From Serripes groenlandicus (Eukaryota; Mollusca; Bivalvia; Cardiida; Cardiidae), in contig JASEVX010000082.1 of NCBI GenBank assembly GCA_031761405.1, positions 498,501 to 562,500 on the forward strand: a stretch of 64,000 nucleotides of DNA, given 5' to 3'. The notes beneath the pieces were generated by a model. That model was not told where the DNA came from and did no database searches. It saw nothing but the letters and a program-made list of their open reading frames with translations. A program made the translations under genes and the position numbers. Of the stretch, positions 1 to 11,925 are shown piece after piece; positions within the stretch are counted from its first letter, which is position 1; the number at the start of each line of letters is the position of its first letter.

Positions 1-547
1 CTCCTTTCATTTAATTTAGATTTGCTGAACATGTTCTTCTTTTAGTATAAACATTAGAATATTGAGAATAGCTTAAATGGCACCATCTGAAGAAAATTAT
101 TTAACATCTATCAAAGTAAAAAAGTAAATGAATTCATGTAGAAAATATTGTGGAAAAGTGGAGAACTGATATTATATTAGCACTTTTCTCCTTTTCTCTT
201 GATTGTTTTAAAAAGTCATCTTCTGCAAAGGCATTAAAAGTCATTTACATGGTTAAATGCTTCAGAGAAACATAAACATCAATTTTGAGCTGTAACTTAA
301 AGGAATATTTTAGAGTCATATTCTTCAACAACATCTTAGAAACAAATGTGAAATATCCTAAGTAGGGGCTTTTCATTGCAAAAGGTTGAAAAATAAATGA
401 CAATAGGAAAAAATACCATTATGTATGAAATATTCTTAATTACTCATAGTACTGCATACTACTACAATCTATAGATATACATTATTTCTGACAATGACAT
501 TTGAACAAGTAAATAACTTTGTCAGATCATGGTGCTTATCCATATGC
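1..547. other. intergenic, nothing recognised
   Basis: AT-rich sequence without a convincing reading frame, splice structure or recognisable repeat. I see nothing to annotate here. Confidence 0.6.
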
Positions 548-655
548 TTTTCCACATATGGACGCTTCCTGACGCGTCTGCATTATTGTGGTAAAACGTG
601 TTCATTTTGAGCAATTTCTCCTTTTACCACAATATTTCAACGTAATTTACAGTTC
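548..655. repeat. TTAA-MITE (piggyBac-like) fragment
   Basis: Carries the family's diagnostic pieces: 'tttccacatatgg', 'gcgtctgca', then 'gagcaatttctcctttta' and 'ccacaatatttcaac'. Both outer TIRs are lost. It is assigned by likeness to the fuller copies at 9662-9890 and 27625-27931. Confidence 0.6.
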
Positions 656-1054
656 TTTCATATAAGTTTTCAATTGTTGTTTATAAGAATATGGTTTAAA
701 CAATATAATCAATCATCAATCATCAAAGCAGTCGTTCTCTAATTATTTGGAATGTCGTTAGTAGTTTGATCGTGAAATTGTCCTGTATGGCCCTTGTCCA
801 TTTCTTTACAATGAAGAAGGCCGGTGAAGAAAGATATTGTTATGTTATGGGACAAACAAAAATCCTTTACAGATAGTGTCCTTTATAATCCGGTCTTTCA
901 TGCAAGAGACATTCTACACATCGTGACAAATCTGTACCCGATGACTTGAAGATATGATTTGAAGCAATTGCTCCTTAAGATATGTCGATACCGGAGAAGG
1001 CTGTTTGTTTCGGTGTATGATCTTTATCTTGCAAACAATTGTTCTGTTTTTGTA
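656..1054. other. intergenic, nothing recognised
   Basis: No gene, RNA or clear repeat is visible in this stretch. Confidence 0.5.
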
Positions 1055-1058
1055 ATGT

Positions 1059-1500
1059 TTTAACCCTTCCCATATACAACTACTTCTGCAGCAGAGGACT
1101 TTGAAACGTTTATAATTGGGAATGCGTTAACCCTCATCCCAACTGCAGGTAAATTTTGACACATCTGCAGAAGATGACAATGTTATGTACTTAATATTTA
1201 AACAGCCCTTTTATGGAGATTTTTCCAATTTTGTCCAAGATATTTCCAAGCTGGTTTTGGGAGTCTGTATAAAGTCAAAGATAAACAGTGAAATGAATCA
1301 CTTGATAATTTCATAGTTTTAAACATTGAGTTTGTCAATAGTCCTCTGAAAAGTATGTAAATAACACATTCTTTCCCCTTCCCACAAACAGGGGCTTTCG
1401 GACACCTCTGTAGAAGACGAATTTGAAACCATTGTAGCAAAAGGAGAAATTGCTCATGATGAGCATTTTGTTCATTTACCACAATATTTCAACTCTATAG
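1059..1500. repeat. two or three eroded TTAA-MITE pieces
   Basis: Left-end motifs 'taacccttcccatatacaac' and 'ctgcagcagaggac' occur at 1062-1100. A second left end, 'gttaaccctcatccc', starts near 1129. A third piece at 1373-1495 has 'cccttcccacaaacag', 'tctgtagaagacga', 'attgtagcaaaaggagaaat' and the central 'tgctcatgatgagca' palindrome. The 94-codon minus-strand frame over 1198-1482 is a by-product of this repeat. Confidence 0.6.
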
Positions 1501-2190
1501 ACAACTCAGTTGTGGACAGTATAATGGAAAGGGAGAAACAGCACCTGTCTGCCAAGGACATAAACACATCCTGTAACCCAATCTCTATGATATTGCATAG
1601 ATGTAATACGGCCGACTTTTCACGGAGTTAAACACACAGGAGCTGTGTCTAGCGATTTTGGCTCGTAGTGCACAGTCTCACCAGTGACTTCACTTTTGGC
1701 CAAAATGTTACATAGACATACAACAAATTTGTAGCTGAAGACTTTGAACACATGTTGCGAATAAATTGGAAAGTCTCTTTCTATAAACGATTAGTTTTAG
1801 AATACAGTTGATATAATTGTGGCAAATAGTAATTTCTCCTTTTGACAAAACTCTTTCAAAGTCTATTGCTGCAGAGGCTTCAAATTATGCCAAAGATTTA
1901 ATTAATATTACTTTTGATAACAAAAACTAGAAGCCCTAGACCCAATAGCTGTACGCCAATGTGATCTGAAAGGATTCCACGTCGGAATGTCAATAAGGCC
2001 CCAATTCGCTTGACGCGGTTCATACTAAAGTAGAAATAGACTGCGTGTGCCTAGGCACGAAAAAATCTGTTATAAATTATAATTATAACTATGACTTTCG
2101 GTATGATTGATAATCAGGATCAACCTTAGAAACAAATAAATCTTTTGAAAGTTCGGTCAAATAAAAAAGAAATGAATTTACCCTTTTATT
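1501..2190. other. intergenic, nothing recognised
   Basis: Apart from short motifs echoing the TTAA-MITE ('ctcctttt', 'ctgcagaggcttc' near 1870), nothing in this stretch can be assigned. Confidence 0.4.
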
Positions 2191-2195
2191 GAACA

Positions 2196-2330
2196 CGTCG
2201 ACCATTTTCTTTGGGGAAGACGCGTTTGTAGCAGACGACTTTTGAAAAAACGTCGTGACTAAAGCAGACATTGCTCAAAATTAGCTGTTTCTCCTTTTGC
2301 CATAATGTTTTCAACTGTTTTCAACTGTTT
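2196..2330. repeat. TTAA-MITE fragment
   Basis: Shows 'gtagcagacgacttttgaaa', 'attgctcaaaatt' and 'tttctccttttgccataatg' in the family order. The ends are degenerate. Confidence 0.55.
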
Positions 2331-2365
2331 TTAATGATTATACTTTATAAAATGTAAGAATTGTC

Positions 2366-2391
2366 GGTTTTCTTATGGGACGGCTCATATT
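2366..2391. repeat. solo end of GAGCC-MITE family
   Basis: 'ggttttcttatgggacggct' followed by 'cat' matches the right terminal repeat of the family seen whole at 26446-26604 and 52787-52960. No partner end lies nearby. Confidence 0.45.
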
Positions 2392-2399
2392 ATACTGAA

Positions 2400-3240
2400 C
2401 ATGAAAGTTAGATTATTAAAAACAAAGCAAATGAAAAGTTAGGATGATTAAAACATTGAGATACCATATATGTAAAATTACGAAAAAAAAAAAAAAATGA
2501 AAAATCTATAATAGACTATAGATGAATGCATGGTTTAATTGAGATCGGTTGTAAACGCGTTGGTAAATACGGGCTAAATCTAAATTACCGTGAATCCAAA
2601 AAGTGAACTAAATATTAAGATTTAGCTTAAGTCAACAATCTAAATTGAAAGGTTTAGTGAATACAGGCCGTGGCTTCTTCATCTAATTACTGCTTAATAT
2701 ATCATAGCATATAAGGAACCAGATTGCATTTAGCGCGCGCATCTTGTTTATGGTTCCCGGTTTAACATATTATCGAACTAATAAAGCGTATGAGGCAGGT
2801 AACCAATTCAGTTTTACTGTTTAGACTAGATACAGTATGAATTTCGCTTAAATAAAAATGTACATACATTCAATTAATATACTGATCTTTGTCTTTTGTT
2901 TTTAATTTGTAAAACTCAAACATGTATATAGAGTGTAAAAGGGATGTTTTAAAAGTCATTACCTTAAATTAATGTACTTAGTAAGGACAAAGAGAAATCC
3001 CGATATGTGGTCACACTGGCAGGTCTAAACATTCTCCTTGTGCTAAATGTCTAGGCATTCCTACAGCCCGGCTTCCAATGAAATTTTGATTCCACTACAT
3101 TTTGGTTACATATTTTGCATGTTCTGTTTTATCTGTTAATATCATTGAATCGACCCTGCTCAATTTATAAAACATGGGAACTTAAGCGCAAACGAGTCAT
3201 GTATTTTCTCATTAGTAATAACCTTTAAATTATTTCTAAT
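2400..3240. other. intergenic, nothing recognised
   Basis: Only an A14 tract near 2484 and AT-rich sequence. No gene or structured repeat is visible. Confidence 0.5.
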
Positions 3241-3258
3241 TCAAAACTTTCCTTAAAT

Positions 3259-4060
3259 TTACAAAAAATAATCAAGTTTAGGTAACGAATTTATGTTAGT
3301 ATTCCATTCTTGTAAGAACTGATCTCGTAGTGTTCGTCTCATACTGTGATAAATGCTTGAGTTGGCGTTAAAGTTATATCTTAATTGACTGTATCCTAGG
3401 TGATCTATGATAGTGTTAATCCGTGATGTCCAACAGTTACTTCTGACGTTGGCGCTTATATCCTTATACATAAAATGAATAGGAGAATCTGTTTTTGACA
3501 TTATCTTACCTTAAAATTTAAGTGACATTTTCTCGACATACAACATATAGGGTAAAACGACCAAGCTCTCCTAGCACTGCATTGTTTGTTGTCTGGTTTT
3601 TTACGCCAAGAATATATTTACAAAATCTAAGATGCAATTTATCAATACTTTTGAAGTTATAAACGCCCCATACTTCACTACCATATAAAATAATTGGTAA
3701 AACCATAGTATCAAATAATGTCAACTTTATTTTAACGTCTAAAATATTTCTGTCAAATAATTTTAACAGACTGTGATATGCATTTAGCGCTTGATTATTC
3801 TGTGCTTTAACAGCAGACGACATATTGCCAGTATATGAGAAGTTCATACCTAGATATGTAAATGATTCTAAAACTTCAATTTCTTCATTATCTTTTTGAA
3901 AATGGCAGTTAATGTTTGACTTGCGCTTTTCAAAAACACAATTTTTTGTTTTACTAACATTGACCTTAAGACTCCATTTTTCAGAACATATATATATACT
4001 ATCATGGGGTCGGTTGTGAATAAGACGATGTCATCAGCGAATAATATATACGAAACGTAA
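3259..4060 (-). pseudogene. LINE reverse transcriptase remnant (ORF2 3' half)
   Basis: Read on the minus strand, 4044-4021 encodes LFADDIVL, the RT catalytic motif (F/YADD). It is followed by W-S-L-K-V-N-V-S-K-T-K (palm/thumb) and ESFTYLGMNF. The next block (3847-3518) holds LPIILYGSEVWG and FCKYILGVKNQT, both typical of non-LTR ORF2 proteins. A shorter block (3501-3259) continues into the C-terminal region, with LRDQFLQEWN and a mutated tail. The blocks sit in shifted frames, so the copy is dead, and the upstream RT motifs and endonuclease are missing. The protein resembles the longer LINE at 34.5-44.0 kb (same YGSEVWG and GELGR blocks), so it is probably a related, older copy. The clade is not resolved. 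Confidence 0.85.
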
Positions 4061-6520
4061 TATTTCTTTTATTATATACCTACAATCTATGAAGAGCGAA
4101 AAAAGTAACAAATATGCAGATTCAATTATGAAATAGTGAATGGCGGATGAATATTTACTACAATACTTAGGCCGCGCCCCTAGAAAGAATTCTAAAACGT
4201 AGGTGCCGCCTAATAATATCATAATAACAACACAATCTATATTTGCGGGTTTTTATAAAATTTGACTCTAGGTTTTTTATACATAAAATAGAAACGCTTT
4301 TCCTAAACAGTACTGATTGTCTGCATATTTTACAACGTAGATCAGATTCGAAACAGGAACCTCGCTGAAAGAAGTTCGCGCACTGTCTGACGTCACACTT
4401 CCGTATTTTCACTAGGTGGGATACGGAATTTTAATCCGTCGTGTCTGAACTGTGCGTGACAATCTGCATGTATTTGCGCTGGAAAATGTACAGGTATAAA
4501 ATAAAAGAAAATATTTGCTAAACGTGTTTTTAGATTTTAGATTTAGTTTGTACCCAAATTTGGGATAGGTAGTGAGTTTCCGTTATGTATTGCAGTTTCG
4601 AAATAGGTACACGTATGATCATGTCCAAAAAAGCCAGCATTTAATTTATTCCGTTGGAACTACTTTTGAAGAAACTGGCATGTATTTATTCAGCTGAAAC
4701 TACTTGTGATCAATAGATAGATACTTTATAAGCGACAACGGTATATCATTGTTCACAAATCCGTTAAGTGTCCACCGGAATAGGAAGGATGAATACGCCA
4801 TGGACGAATGGTTAACGGGGAAAGACTGGTACGCGCTTCCCGAGAAGGTAGATGTTATTGTCTAGTAATGTTTAGTCCAATGGCATACTGTTGAGAACTT
4901 AAATTCCTTAAACGTCGATCATTGAGTAACACTTCTTCGTTTCTGAACTCTTACTCCACACTTTTCCACTCTGTCCGTAAAAGTGGACCCAATCAATCCA
5001 TAACTGATACATGATGAATTAATGCTTTCAATGTGTAGGAGTAACACATGATTATGGAGTGCATCATATTGCTTTTTGTGATACGTCTTTTTTTCTATTC
5101 ATTCACCTGGTTCTGTAACTAGTTGTAAGTAATAGTATATGTCTTTTAATGTGTTCATTATGTTGATGCTGGATCCAAATGCATACATATTGTATTGTTC
5201 ACCCAATACTACGCTAAATTACACGTACCAGTTTCGAACACAACTACGGTCTTCCTTAAACAAGAAATTATGTATTCAATATACTGTTTTTTTTGTGGTC
5301 CTGTAACCTAAATTGTTTTTTTAAATCACCAGAGCAAAAGGTTTTATATATATCGATGATCTATTGAACTCAATCACTGTCCGTAATCTCCTTGGCATGG
5401 ATGTTCCTTACTTTTACAGCTGTTCTCATAATTCCATTCAGTGCATAACTTGTTGCCATGCCGACAGAAAAGAAAAAATATTAAATTATTCTTGTTAGAA
5501 ACTACTGACAAGCCAGATTTCAAAATAATTTCTCTGAAATGTTCATTGACTGAACCTCTCTGAACCTCCACCAAGTGTTCGACTTGGTGCAATTTGTAAA
5601 ACACACAGAAACTACTTGATGGAAGTTGATTTAACATTGACATATTTCTCAATTGAATAAGGCAGAAACTTGAAAATGTTTCTGCCTAAACCCGTTGTGA
5701 AAATTGCACTCTGGTGAGCGATATAGGTCCTCTTGTTTTTCAATTGCCAGTTTCATAATATTTACTATTAAGAAAAAAACCTGTCTTTTCAACGGAATCA
5801 AAACAATGTATTTTCTAGGAATTGGCGATAAGTGCTAACCTCTATAGTCTTGCTCGTTTTTGATAACTTTGATGTGTGATCAATGGTTGGATTATCGGCC
5901 TTAGTTTTTGTAAAACTCGGCACGGCACAAGCTGCTTATGTCATTTGCCCGCAATATGAATACTGAAATAAGTCAAAGCATACTTTCTTTATGAATAAAT
6001 TTTGATTCTTAGACTCTGAACAAACTATGTGTGTATATATCACTTGAATAAATGCTATGCTTGCTGCTACACACAACATCACGATCCATGCAACTCTAAA
6101 ACCAATATTCGGATATTTTGTTAAAATATGATAAGGATGATTAGATAAGATTACTTATTTTCCAGTCGTCGTCTTTCATCCCAATCTGTAGATATTTCAA
6201 GATGTGGACTATTTTGATCGGACGGTGTGGAATGAAGCAACGCCTGGTCTGGATTTGACAGCAAAGTATCGATGATCGGTTTTCTTATAGTCCAACTTAA
6301 AATAAAGTGTTATTTTTTTGTGTGTGGTTTATCAAGTCTTCCTGAAGGAATGAACCGAAAACATGCCAACGTTGTTGTTTATCTTCTGATAACGGATCTT
6401 CATATTGAAAAGTGTATTATCTCTAACGACGAAGATGTTTAATTTGATGAATTTACTTTGAAAATAGATGCCACATACATTTTCGGCCCTTTTGTCATCA
6501 AGGCTCATGACCTACATTCA
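4061..6520. other. intergenic, nothing recognised
   Basis: No RT, SINE or tandem structure is visible. Two short minus-strand frames (4167-4412 and 5374-5652) are cysteine-bearing but have no splice context, recognisable domain or neighbour support. I do not call them genes. Confidence 0.45.
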
Positions 6521-6525
6521 TACAA

Positions 6526-6712
6526 TCTGAACCCTTTCCACATACAACAACTTTTAGACAGACGACTTTTGAAACATCTAGGTATAAATGAATAAATAAT
6601 CTTAAACGAAATTGAATTACTGAAAAGAGTGGAAAACATTGTGGTTCAATGAGAAATTGCTCATTATGTTTTCCACAAGCGTCTGCTGCAGAGGCGTCGA
6701 AATACATCTGTA
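6526..6712. repeat. TTAA-MITE copy, right end lost
   Basis: 'accctttccacatacaacaa' at the left, then 'agacagacgacttttgaaac'. A spacer follows, then 'gaaaacattgtgg', 'gagaaattgctcattatg' and 'gcgtctgctgcagaggcgtc' on the right arm. The right-hand 'gggaaagggttaa' terminus is missing. Confidence 0.65.
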
Positions 6713-6750
6713 TTTCATTTTTCCCTGAAGTGATCTCATTCATAATTATA

Positions 6751-6850
6751 GATACAAGATACAAGATACAAAGTTTTATTTGATTAGAGGCCACCGGCCC
6801 ATTACAACAAAATATAATATTACAAACAATGTTGAAGACCTTAATCGAAG
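6751..6850 (-). mobile_element. LINE 3' end with hairpin and heptamer tail
   Basis: On the minus strand this reads a short GC stem-loop (GGGCCGGTGGCC, plus positions 6789-6800), a few bases, AATAAA, then a tail of repeated TTGTATC units (6751-6772). The same order occurs at the 3' end of the LINE at 34356-34405. Non-LTR elements of the CR1/L2 type commonly end in short tandem repeats rather than poly(A). It lies downstream of the endonuclease fragment at 7200-8060, so both may belong to one internally deleted copy. Confidence 0.6.
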
Positions 6851-7019
6851 TATTGATAGAATGTAAACATTGGTAACATTATTCATGCACATAATTCATT
6901 CTGTTTAATCACAATTGTTTAGTTGAAATTTGATATGTAACCTAAACTAAAGATACATGCTATTTATTCAAATTATCTTGTTTATATAACTGAATAAGTT
7001 TGCATGAAAATAAGTACGT

Positions 7020-7095
7020 ACACCAATAAACGCCCCCACATACATATTCACATACACATATGCACATATGTACATACACGCGCACGCACGCACAT
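7020..7095. repeat. CA/CACACATA-rich simple sequence
   Basis: Alternating 'acatacacatatgcacat' and 'cgcacgcacgcac' runs form a short, imperfect microsatellite inside the presumed LINE 3' region. Confidence 0.6.
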
Positions 7096-7199
7096 TCATA
7101 CGGCATATCCGATTATACAATGATCAAAATTATATGACAGCTCAATAACTACAAGAAAATCAATCTAAATGAAGGTATATCTTAGTTTTTGCTGCTAGT

Positions 7200-8060
7200 T
7201 AATATCAGCTCGTACTTTGAAGGCAAAATATATAAACGACGCCACTCCGTAAAGGAATTATTTCTGGCGAGCATATCAAATAGTCAATAACACTGTTACC
7301 ACTGTGGCCGATATATGTGAAGTTCCCAATATGCCTGTCCGATCCGATTCTACCATTACAAATGTAGAGGTTATAGACTGAACAAAATGATAGTAAGTCT
7401 CTTCCGAATCTATTGTTATGACTGGCACAGGAATAACGAGTGCCTAAGTCATCGTCGGAAATATGATTTGTGTCCATATCCACGAATGAGTCATCATTTT
7501 CGTTAGTGTTTGATCCACCATTGAGCCCGGTTTTTGCGTTTAGATCACCAGAAAGTATCAGGGTTCACCATTTGCGATAATTGCATTTTCTTGAAGACTT
7601 TCCTCCAAAAGTTGAATACCACTTTTTTGATATTGGGTGTAATATGGTGACTTCTCTGGTGGTAAATACACAAATAAGATAATAGCATTATTTTCTGTTC
7701 CAATACACTGTTTCTTTATGCGGATAAACACTCCCAATGTGCTGTCACACGATAAACGTTCGACAAATTTAATTAGTTCTTGTTTAACGTATACAATAGT
7801 ACCAGACATGGCTCTACCGTGCCTAGCTAATTTTATCGCTGGTGAGAAAAAGCATGAATAGCCAGTGAAAATGTTTTGTATGTTTTCTTGATTTTGCTCC
7901 AATGTTTCCAACAAAGCAAAGATATCGAATCTCTTAAGATAGCTTAATATTTCTTCATACGACAACTTGTCCCTTATTCCTTCGATATTCCAAGCCAATA
8001 TATTTATTTATCTTTTACCTTGCCTTTCCATTGGTGGCTATGCAACGGTGTTTTCAGAGC
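7200..8060 (-). pseudogene. LINE ORF2 N-terminus: APE-type endonuclease remnant
   Basis: The minus-strand frame starting near 7998 reads AWNIEGIRDKLSYEEI…FALLET…GRAMSGTIVYVK, the opening of an apurinic/apyrimidinic-like LINE endonuclease (WN and E motifs). After a frameshift near 7555 it continues as ILSGDLNAKTG (the GDxN catalytic motif), NNRFGRDLLSFC, NFTYIGHSGNSVIDYLI (the S-x-x-D motif). Upstream on the minus strand a frame ending …SSENTVA-stop is followed two codons later by ATG (MERQGKR-stop-INILAWNIEG). This suggests ORF1 ends just before ORF2 starts. One in-frame stop plus one frameshift make it inactive. The RT is missing; sequence passes almost directly into a 3'-end-like segment at 6751-6850. 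Confidence 0.85.
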
Positions 8061-9280
8061 TGCCTTGTACAGTATCATGGATACTTTCAGCTACAGTAGA
8101 TATCTCGTATGGGTTTACCGAAGACTGCGAATGGTCTGATTATACGTATATACTTATATTGACTTTTTATATCTACCATATTTTTCTTTTGGGGATAAAG
8201 TGTCTGGAATGGATGTTTTCGAATGGTACTACCCATATCTGCCTATTTAATATTGTTGTATGAAGTAGAACATATTACGCTACAGAATGAATAGAAACTG
8301 CCCAGACTCCTTATAGGTTATTCATTAGGTTATTCATATAATTTCCTTAGACTGCTAACAATTAGTGTAAGGTATGAGGTAGGATGGCCACGACCTCTCC
8401 ATACCTATGGACATGGCAAATTAAGTGTAAAAAAACCCCAAAAAGCAAAAACAAAAAACATCAGACATTAAAAGTTCACTGTGCGAATATTGGGATCTGA
8501 AGACAAGGCATAGAAACTCAAATTAACCCTGTATATCTAAACGTTCATGAGCAGGTTCTAATTTTTCTGTTCAATGAAATCACACGATACAACCAACCCT
8601 TGGCCAAGATCGCTTCTCTACCTCGTAATTTACGCCTGTTAATATCTAACGATTATGTAGCCGACACTTTGAATGGCTGATATGCAGGGGAGGGGACAAT
8701 CTGAGACGACCAGCAAGAGCCAGTCATCCGATATCACTGAAGCGAAGTAAAGGTCTGATTTCAATGAAATTAAATTAGTCCAAATCGTTGGGTACGGCTG
8801 TCGTCATATGTTCTGCCCGAATTCAAAGCCCCATTTGTATCAGGTTGCCCATTCGAAAAAAATCGTGTATAATAACAAATGAAGAGTGTTGAGTTGGTTT
8901 AGCTTAAATCTGATTTCATGTCCTGTCCCTAGCAACTCCTTTTTAGTAACACGTCTGTAATCCATATGTTATTCTCTGTGAGAAATTCATGTTGCATTCC
9001 ATCAGCAATTATATTTGAAACTTTTCGTCTATCTTGCCCTCTACTCTATGACTATGAGACGGGTTACTACTTTCCCACATACATGTACTGCAAATTTGCA
9101 GCATACGATAATGATAAGAAATAGCCAAATATGGATAATCTAAATAAATGAAAGTGTATATATTTAGTAGCTTTGAAGACGAAGTCGTGTACATCAGAAG
9201 GGCTACAATACGGATATGTATATAAATAACAAATGTCGCGTTAAGAGTCTCTTATTGTGTGAAGTTCATACCTTCTTAAA
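8061..9280. other. mostly unassigned; possible ORF1 tail at the left edge
   Basis: 8034-8140 on the minus strand can be read as an open stretch ending at the stop before the LINE ORF2 start, so it may be ORF1 debris. The rest shows no recognised feature. 'tttcccacatacatg' near 9083 echoes a TTAA-MITE end. Confidence 0.35.
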
Positions 9281-9282
9281 TG

Positions 9283-9508
9283 AAATCCGCCGTGGTCGAG
9301 TGGTTAGCGTCGGGGATTTGTGTCCCGGGTTCGATCCCCAGTCGCGGCACGACGGTCATGGTGGAGTGCCGATGGGCAAGGCACATTTTCTAGCCTAGTA
9401 CTGGTTTGTTTACCCAGGGATCAAGAATAAGTGAACTGTCGCCGTGATATAACTGAAATAATGTTGAAAGCGGCGTAAAACCCCAATAAAAGAAACAAAA
9501 CATTCTTA
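9283..9508 (+). mobile_element. tRNA-derived SINE, near full length
   Basis: The tRNA-like head holds an A-box region ('gtggtcgagtggttagcg', from 9294) and a B box GGTTCGATCCC at 9328-9338. The body carries 'gatgggcaaggcacatttt' and 'acccagggatcaagaataag'. The conserved tail is 'gtgatataactgaaataatg' then 'gcggcgtaaaaccccaa', ending in an A-rich run. Head, body and tail are all present, which is the layout of molluscan SINEs with a shared 3' domain. The B box would permit RNA polymerase III transcription. The small plus-strand open frame over it is not a gene. Confidence 0.85.
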
Positions 9509-9661
9509 AATTGACTGAGTTATATAAATTGGGGTCAAAATAATAGGATATGAAGATAAAGGTCGACTTGTATCGCAGTTTACATTCAATAACATTGGAA
9601 CGTATTTCGACCTTCAACACGATAAATCTCTTGATAAGCGACAATGAACAATACAAACAAG

Positions 9662-9890
9662 TTAACCCTTTCCCACTGACAACACATCTGCAGCAGACGA
9701 CTCTAATAACATAGTGATAAAAACCTTAATAATCTCCATTAAAGATAGCTTAATTGTTAAATAAAGTTGAAAACATTGTGGCCAAAGGAGAAATTGCTCA
9801 TCATGAGCAATTTCACATTTGGCTACAATGTTTTCAAAAGGCGTCTGCTGCTATTGCTTCAAAATGCGTCTGCAGGTGCGAAAGAGTTAA
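9662..9890. mobile_element. TTAA-MITE, complete copy (piggyBac-like non-autonomous)
   Basis: This copy best defines the family. It begins TTAA|CCCTTTCCCACTGACAAC and ends GCGAAAGAG|TTAA, so a TTAA target duplication flanks CCCTTT-type termini, as in piggyBac-superfamily elements. Inside, 'catctgcagcagacgact' on the left pairs with 'ggcgtctgctgctattgc' on the right. Then 'gaaaacattgtggccaaagg' pairs with 'ggctacaatgttttcaaaag', and the middle is the palindrome AAATTGCTCATCATGAGCAATTT. The whole folds into a long hairpin. It has no reading frame, so any movement would need a transposase supplied in trans. Confidence 0.85.
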
Positions 9891-9899
9891 TTCGTTCAA

Positions 9900-11370
9900 T
9901 TGAGACCCTTTGCCAAAATGATAATTTATAAAAAGAACGTATTTATGAACGACTTTAGTAATACCAGTTGCTAAACAAATATGTTTTGAAATGTGTAGGC
10001 TGTTTTGGGTACTTATAATTCATTTTACGAATACTATTATTCGATGGACCATAGTCGTGTAAACCATGCATGAAGTTTAAAAGGGCATTATTGTGCTAAA
10101 TCATATATAGGACTTAATCAGAGAGTTTATCAAATGACCCAGCATGCCGATATATTAGGTTACATGCGACTTAATAGGCACAATTTGGTTAAGTTGCATA
10201 TCAGAGTTATGAGAATTAAAATAACCCAACAGCTTCGACTTAATTTCCCAAGAACTAACAGATGTTTAGTTACTCGAAATACTCAAAATCGAACCTTCTA
10301 AACAAGAGAATTATGATGTCCCTGAACCACTGACCTACTGACATAACTTTTAATTGACAGCAAAGTTTCAAAATCGACCCACCGTTTTATAGCGAGTAAT
10401 ATTTCTAAAACATAACAAGGGGTTCAGATAAAAGCTGCAGTGGTTACATCGTTAAAAAAGACATATCGACACGAATCCTTCACCTAAACAAAGCGACCCA
10501 TGTTCCATTTTCCCACTCAAAATGACAGTCAACTATATTTGAATCGAAGCGGTTGGGAAAATTTAAACCAACTATTTAAACTGTTTATCAGATGAAATAC
10601 AAGCCGTTTAACATTGTCGTTACTAAGCTAGTTCACAAGTTAGACTGATAACATATCTAATTTGGACTCTATTGAACCACTGCATATTAGCCGATTATCA
10701 AAATCTGTCGTTTAAAGTTATTTTAAAATGTTAATAAATGCAACCTAAAACAAAGATATAATTAATATAAAAGTCCGTTTAACGCTGTCAATGTCGAATT
10801 TCTAAAATGGACTTGTCGAGTTTTTTATTTCGAAGACTCCATTGCCTATTATAGGAACATCAATATAAACAATTTGAGTTGAGAAGCCGACAGTGTATGA
10901 TCTGGTCAGACGACTTGTATGTACGGGCTGGCGTGACTCTTTTCTGATGGCACTGGCTTCACTCAAAGGGTTAACGTAAATAGAGATAAAGATGATACAA
11001 GTACATAAAAAGATAACTGCACAATCACGTGACGTGTCTTCTTACTCAATAACTTATTATTTATTTAAAATCTTAATACATGATATTTGATTGTCCCAGC
11101 AAAGATTTAGTTTTACAAGATGGCGACTGATAACGCGCTCGATTTCCAAGGGGTCGTCTTAAACTACCTATTGACTTGTAAGAAAGGGGCAAACTCAAAC
11201 TAACTCATTCGTTTCCTAATGGAGGGGGCGTCCTATATTTATTAAAAAATAATTCCAGCTTCGACTCAAATAGTTTGATAATTTTTGATAATAATGAAAA
11301 ACCCAATATTAATAAAGAGAGTAAACGAAAACGGTTGGCACTTTTAAAACCAGTGTAGTGTTGTTTTTTT
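9900..11370. other. intergenic, nothing recognised
   Basis: AT-rich sequence without coding or repeat structure that I can support. No signal-peptide exon for the gene at 11926 is evident here. Confidence 0.45.

Positions 11371-11374
<4 letters not shown>

Positions 11375-11402
<28 letters not shown>
11375..11402. repeat. TA microsatellite
   Basis: An uninterrupted run of about 13-14 TA dinucleotides. Confidence 0.95.
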
Positions 11403-11405
<3 letters not shown>

Positions 11406-11925
11406 ATAGGAAATAATCCAGTTAATGATGTCATCATTTAGTCATAATTGACAATTGTATATACCCCAAAATGACATAGAGAAAAAAAAACGAAAATAAT
11501 TTCAAATTTCAAATTGTGTAATTAAACCATCCGAACGTGGACATATTTCAAAAATCTCTCCTTATGGTAGTTATGGCACAGGATACTCTTGTTTCAGAAC
11601 GTATTTGGTAGGAAATAATCGATGAACGAATGCGTTTTCTAGTTTCCACAGTTGCTTTAAATTACAAACGTAATGTAACCGTAAATAGCTCTAACGACTT
11701 CTTCTAAGTGGGTCTTCAATCATGTGATACACGTTGTAATCAATTAAGTACAGAAATTAACCATCAATAATTTTTATACCATAATATGGTTAAACAATTT
11801 TGGTCCGTAAATGTCGCATCTGAACTTATAAATGACGTTATTATTTTTTATCTGAAAGCTGATTAGTATGAATTTGAAACCCCCCGCCCTCACTAACCCA
11901 GAAGAACGATCAATTTTATTTACAG

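Noticed and set aside
5374..5652. 92-codon minus-strand frame with several cysteines
   Set aside because: No recognisable family or splice context in an AT-rich gene-poor stretch; chance cannot be excluded.
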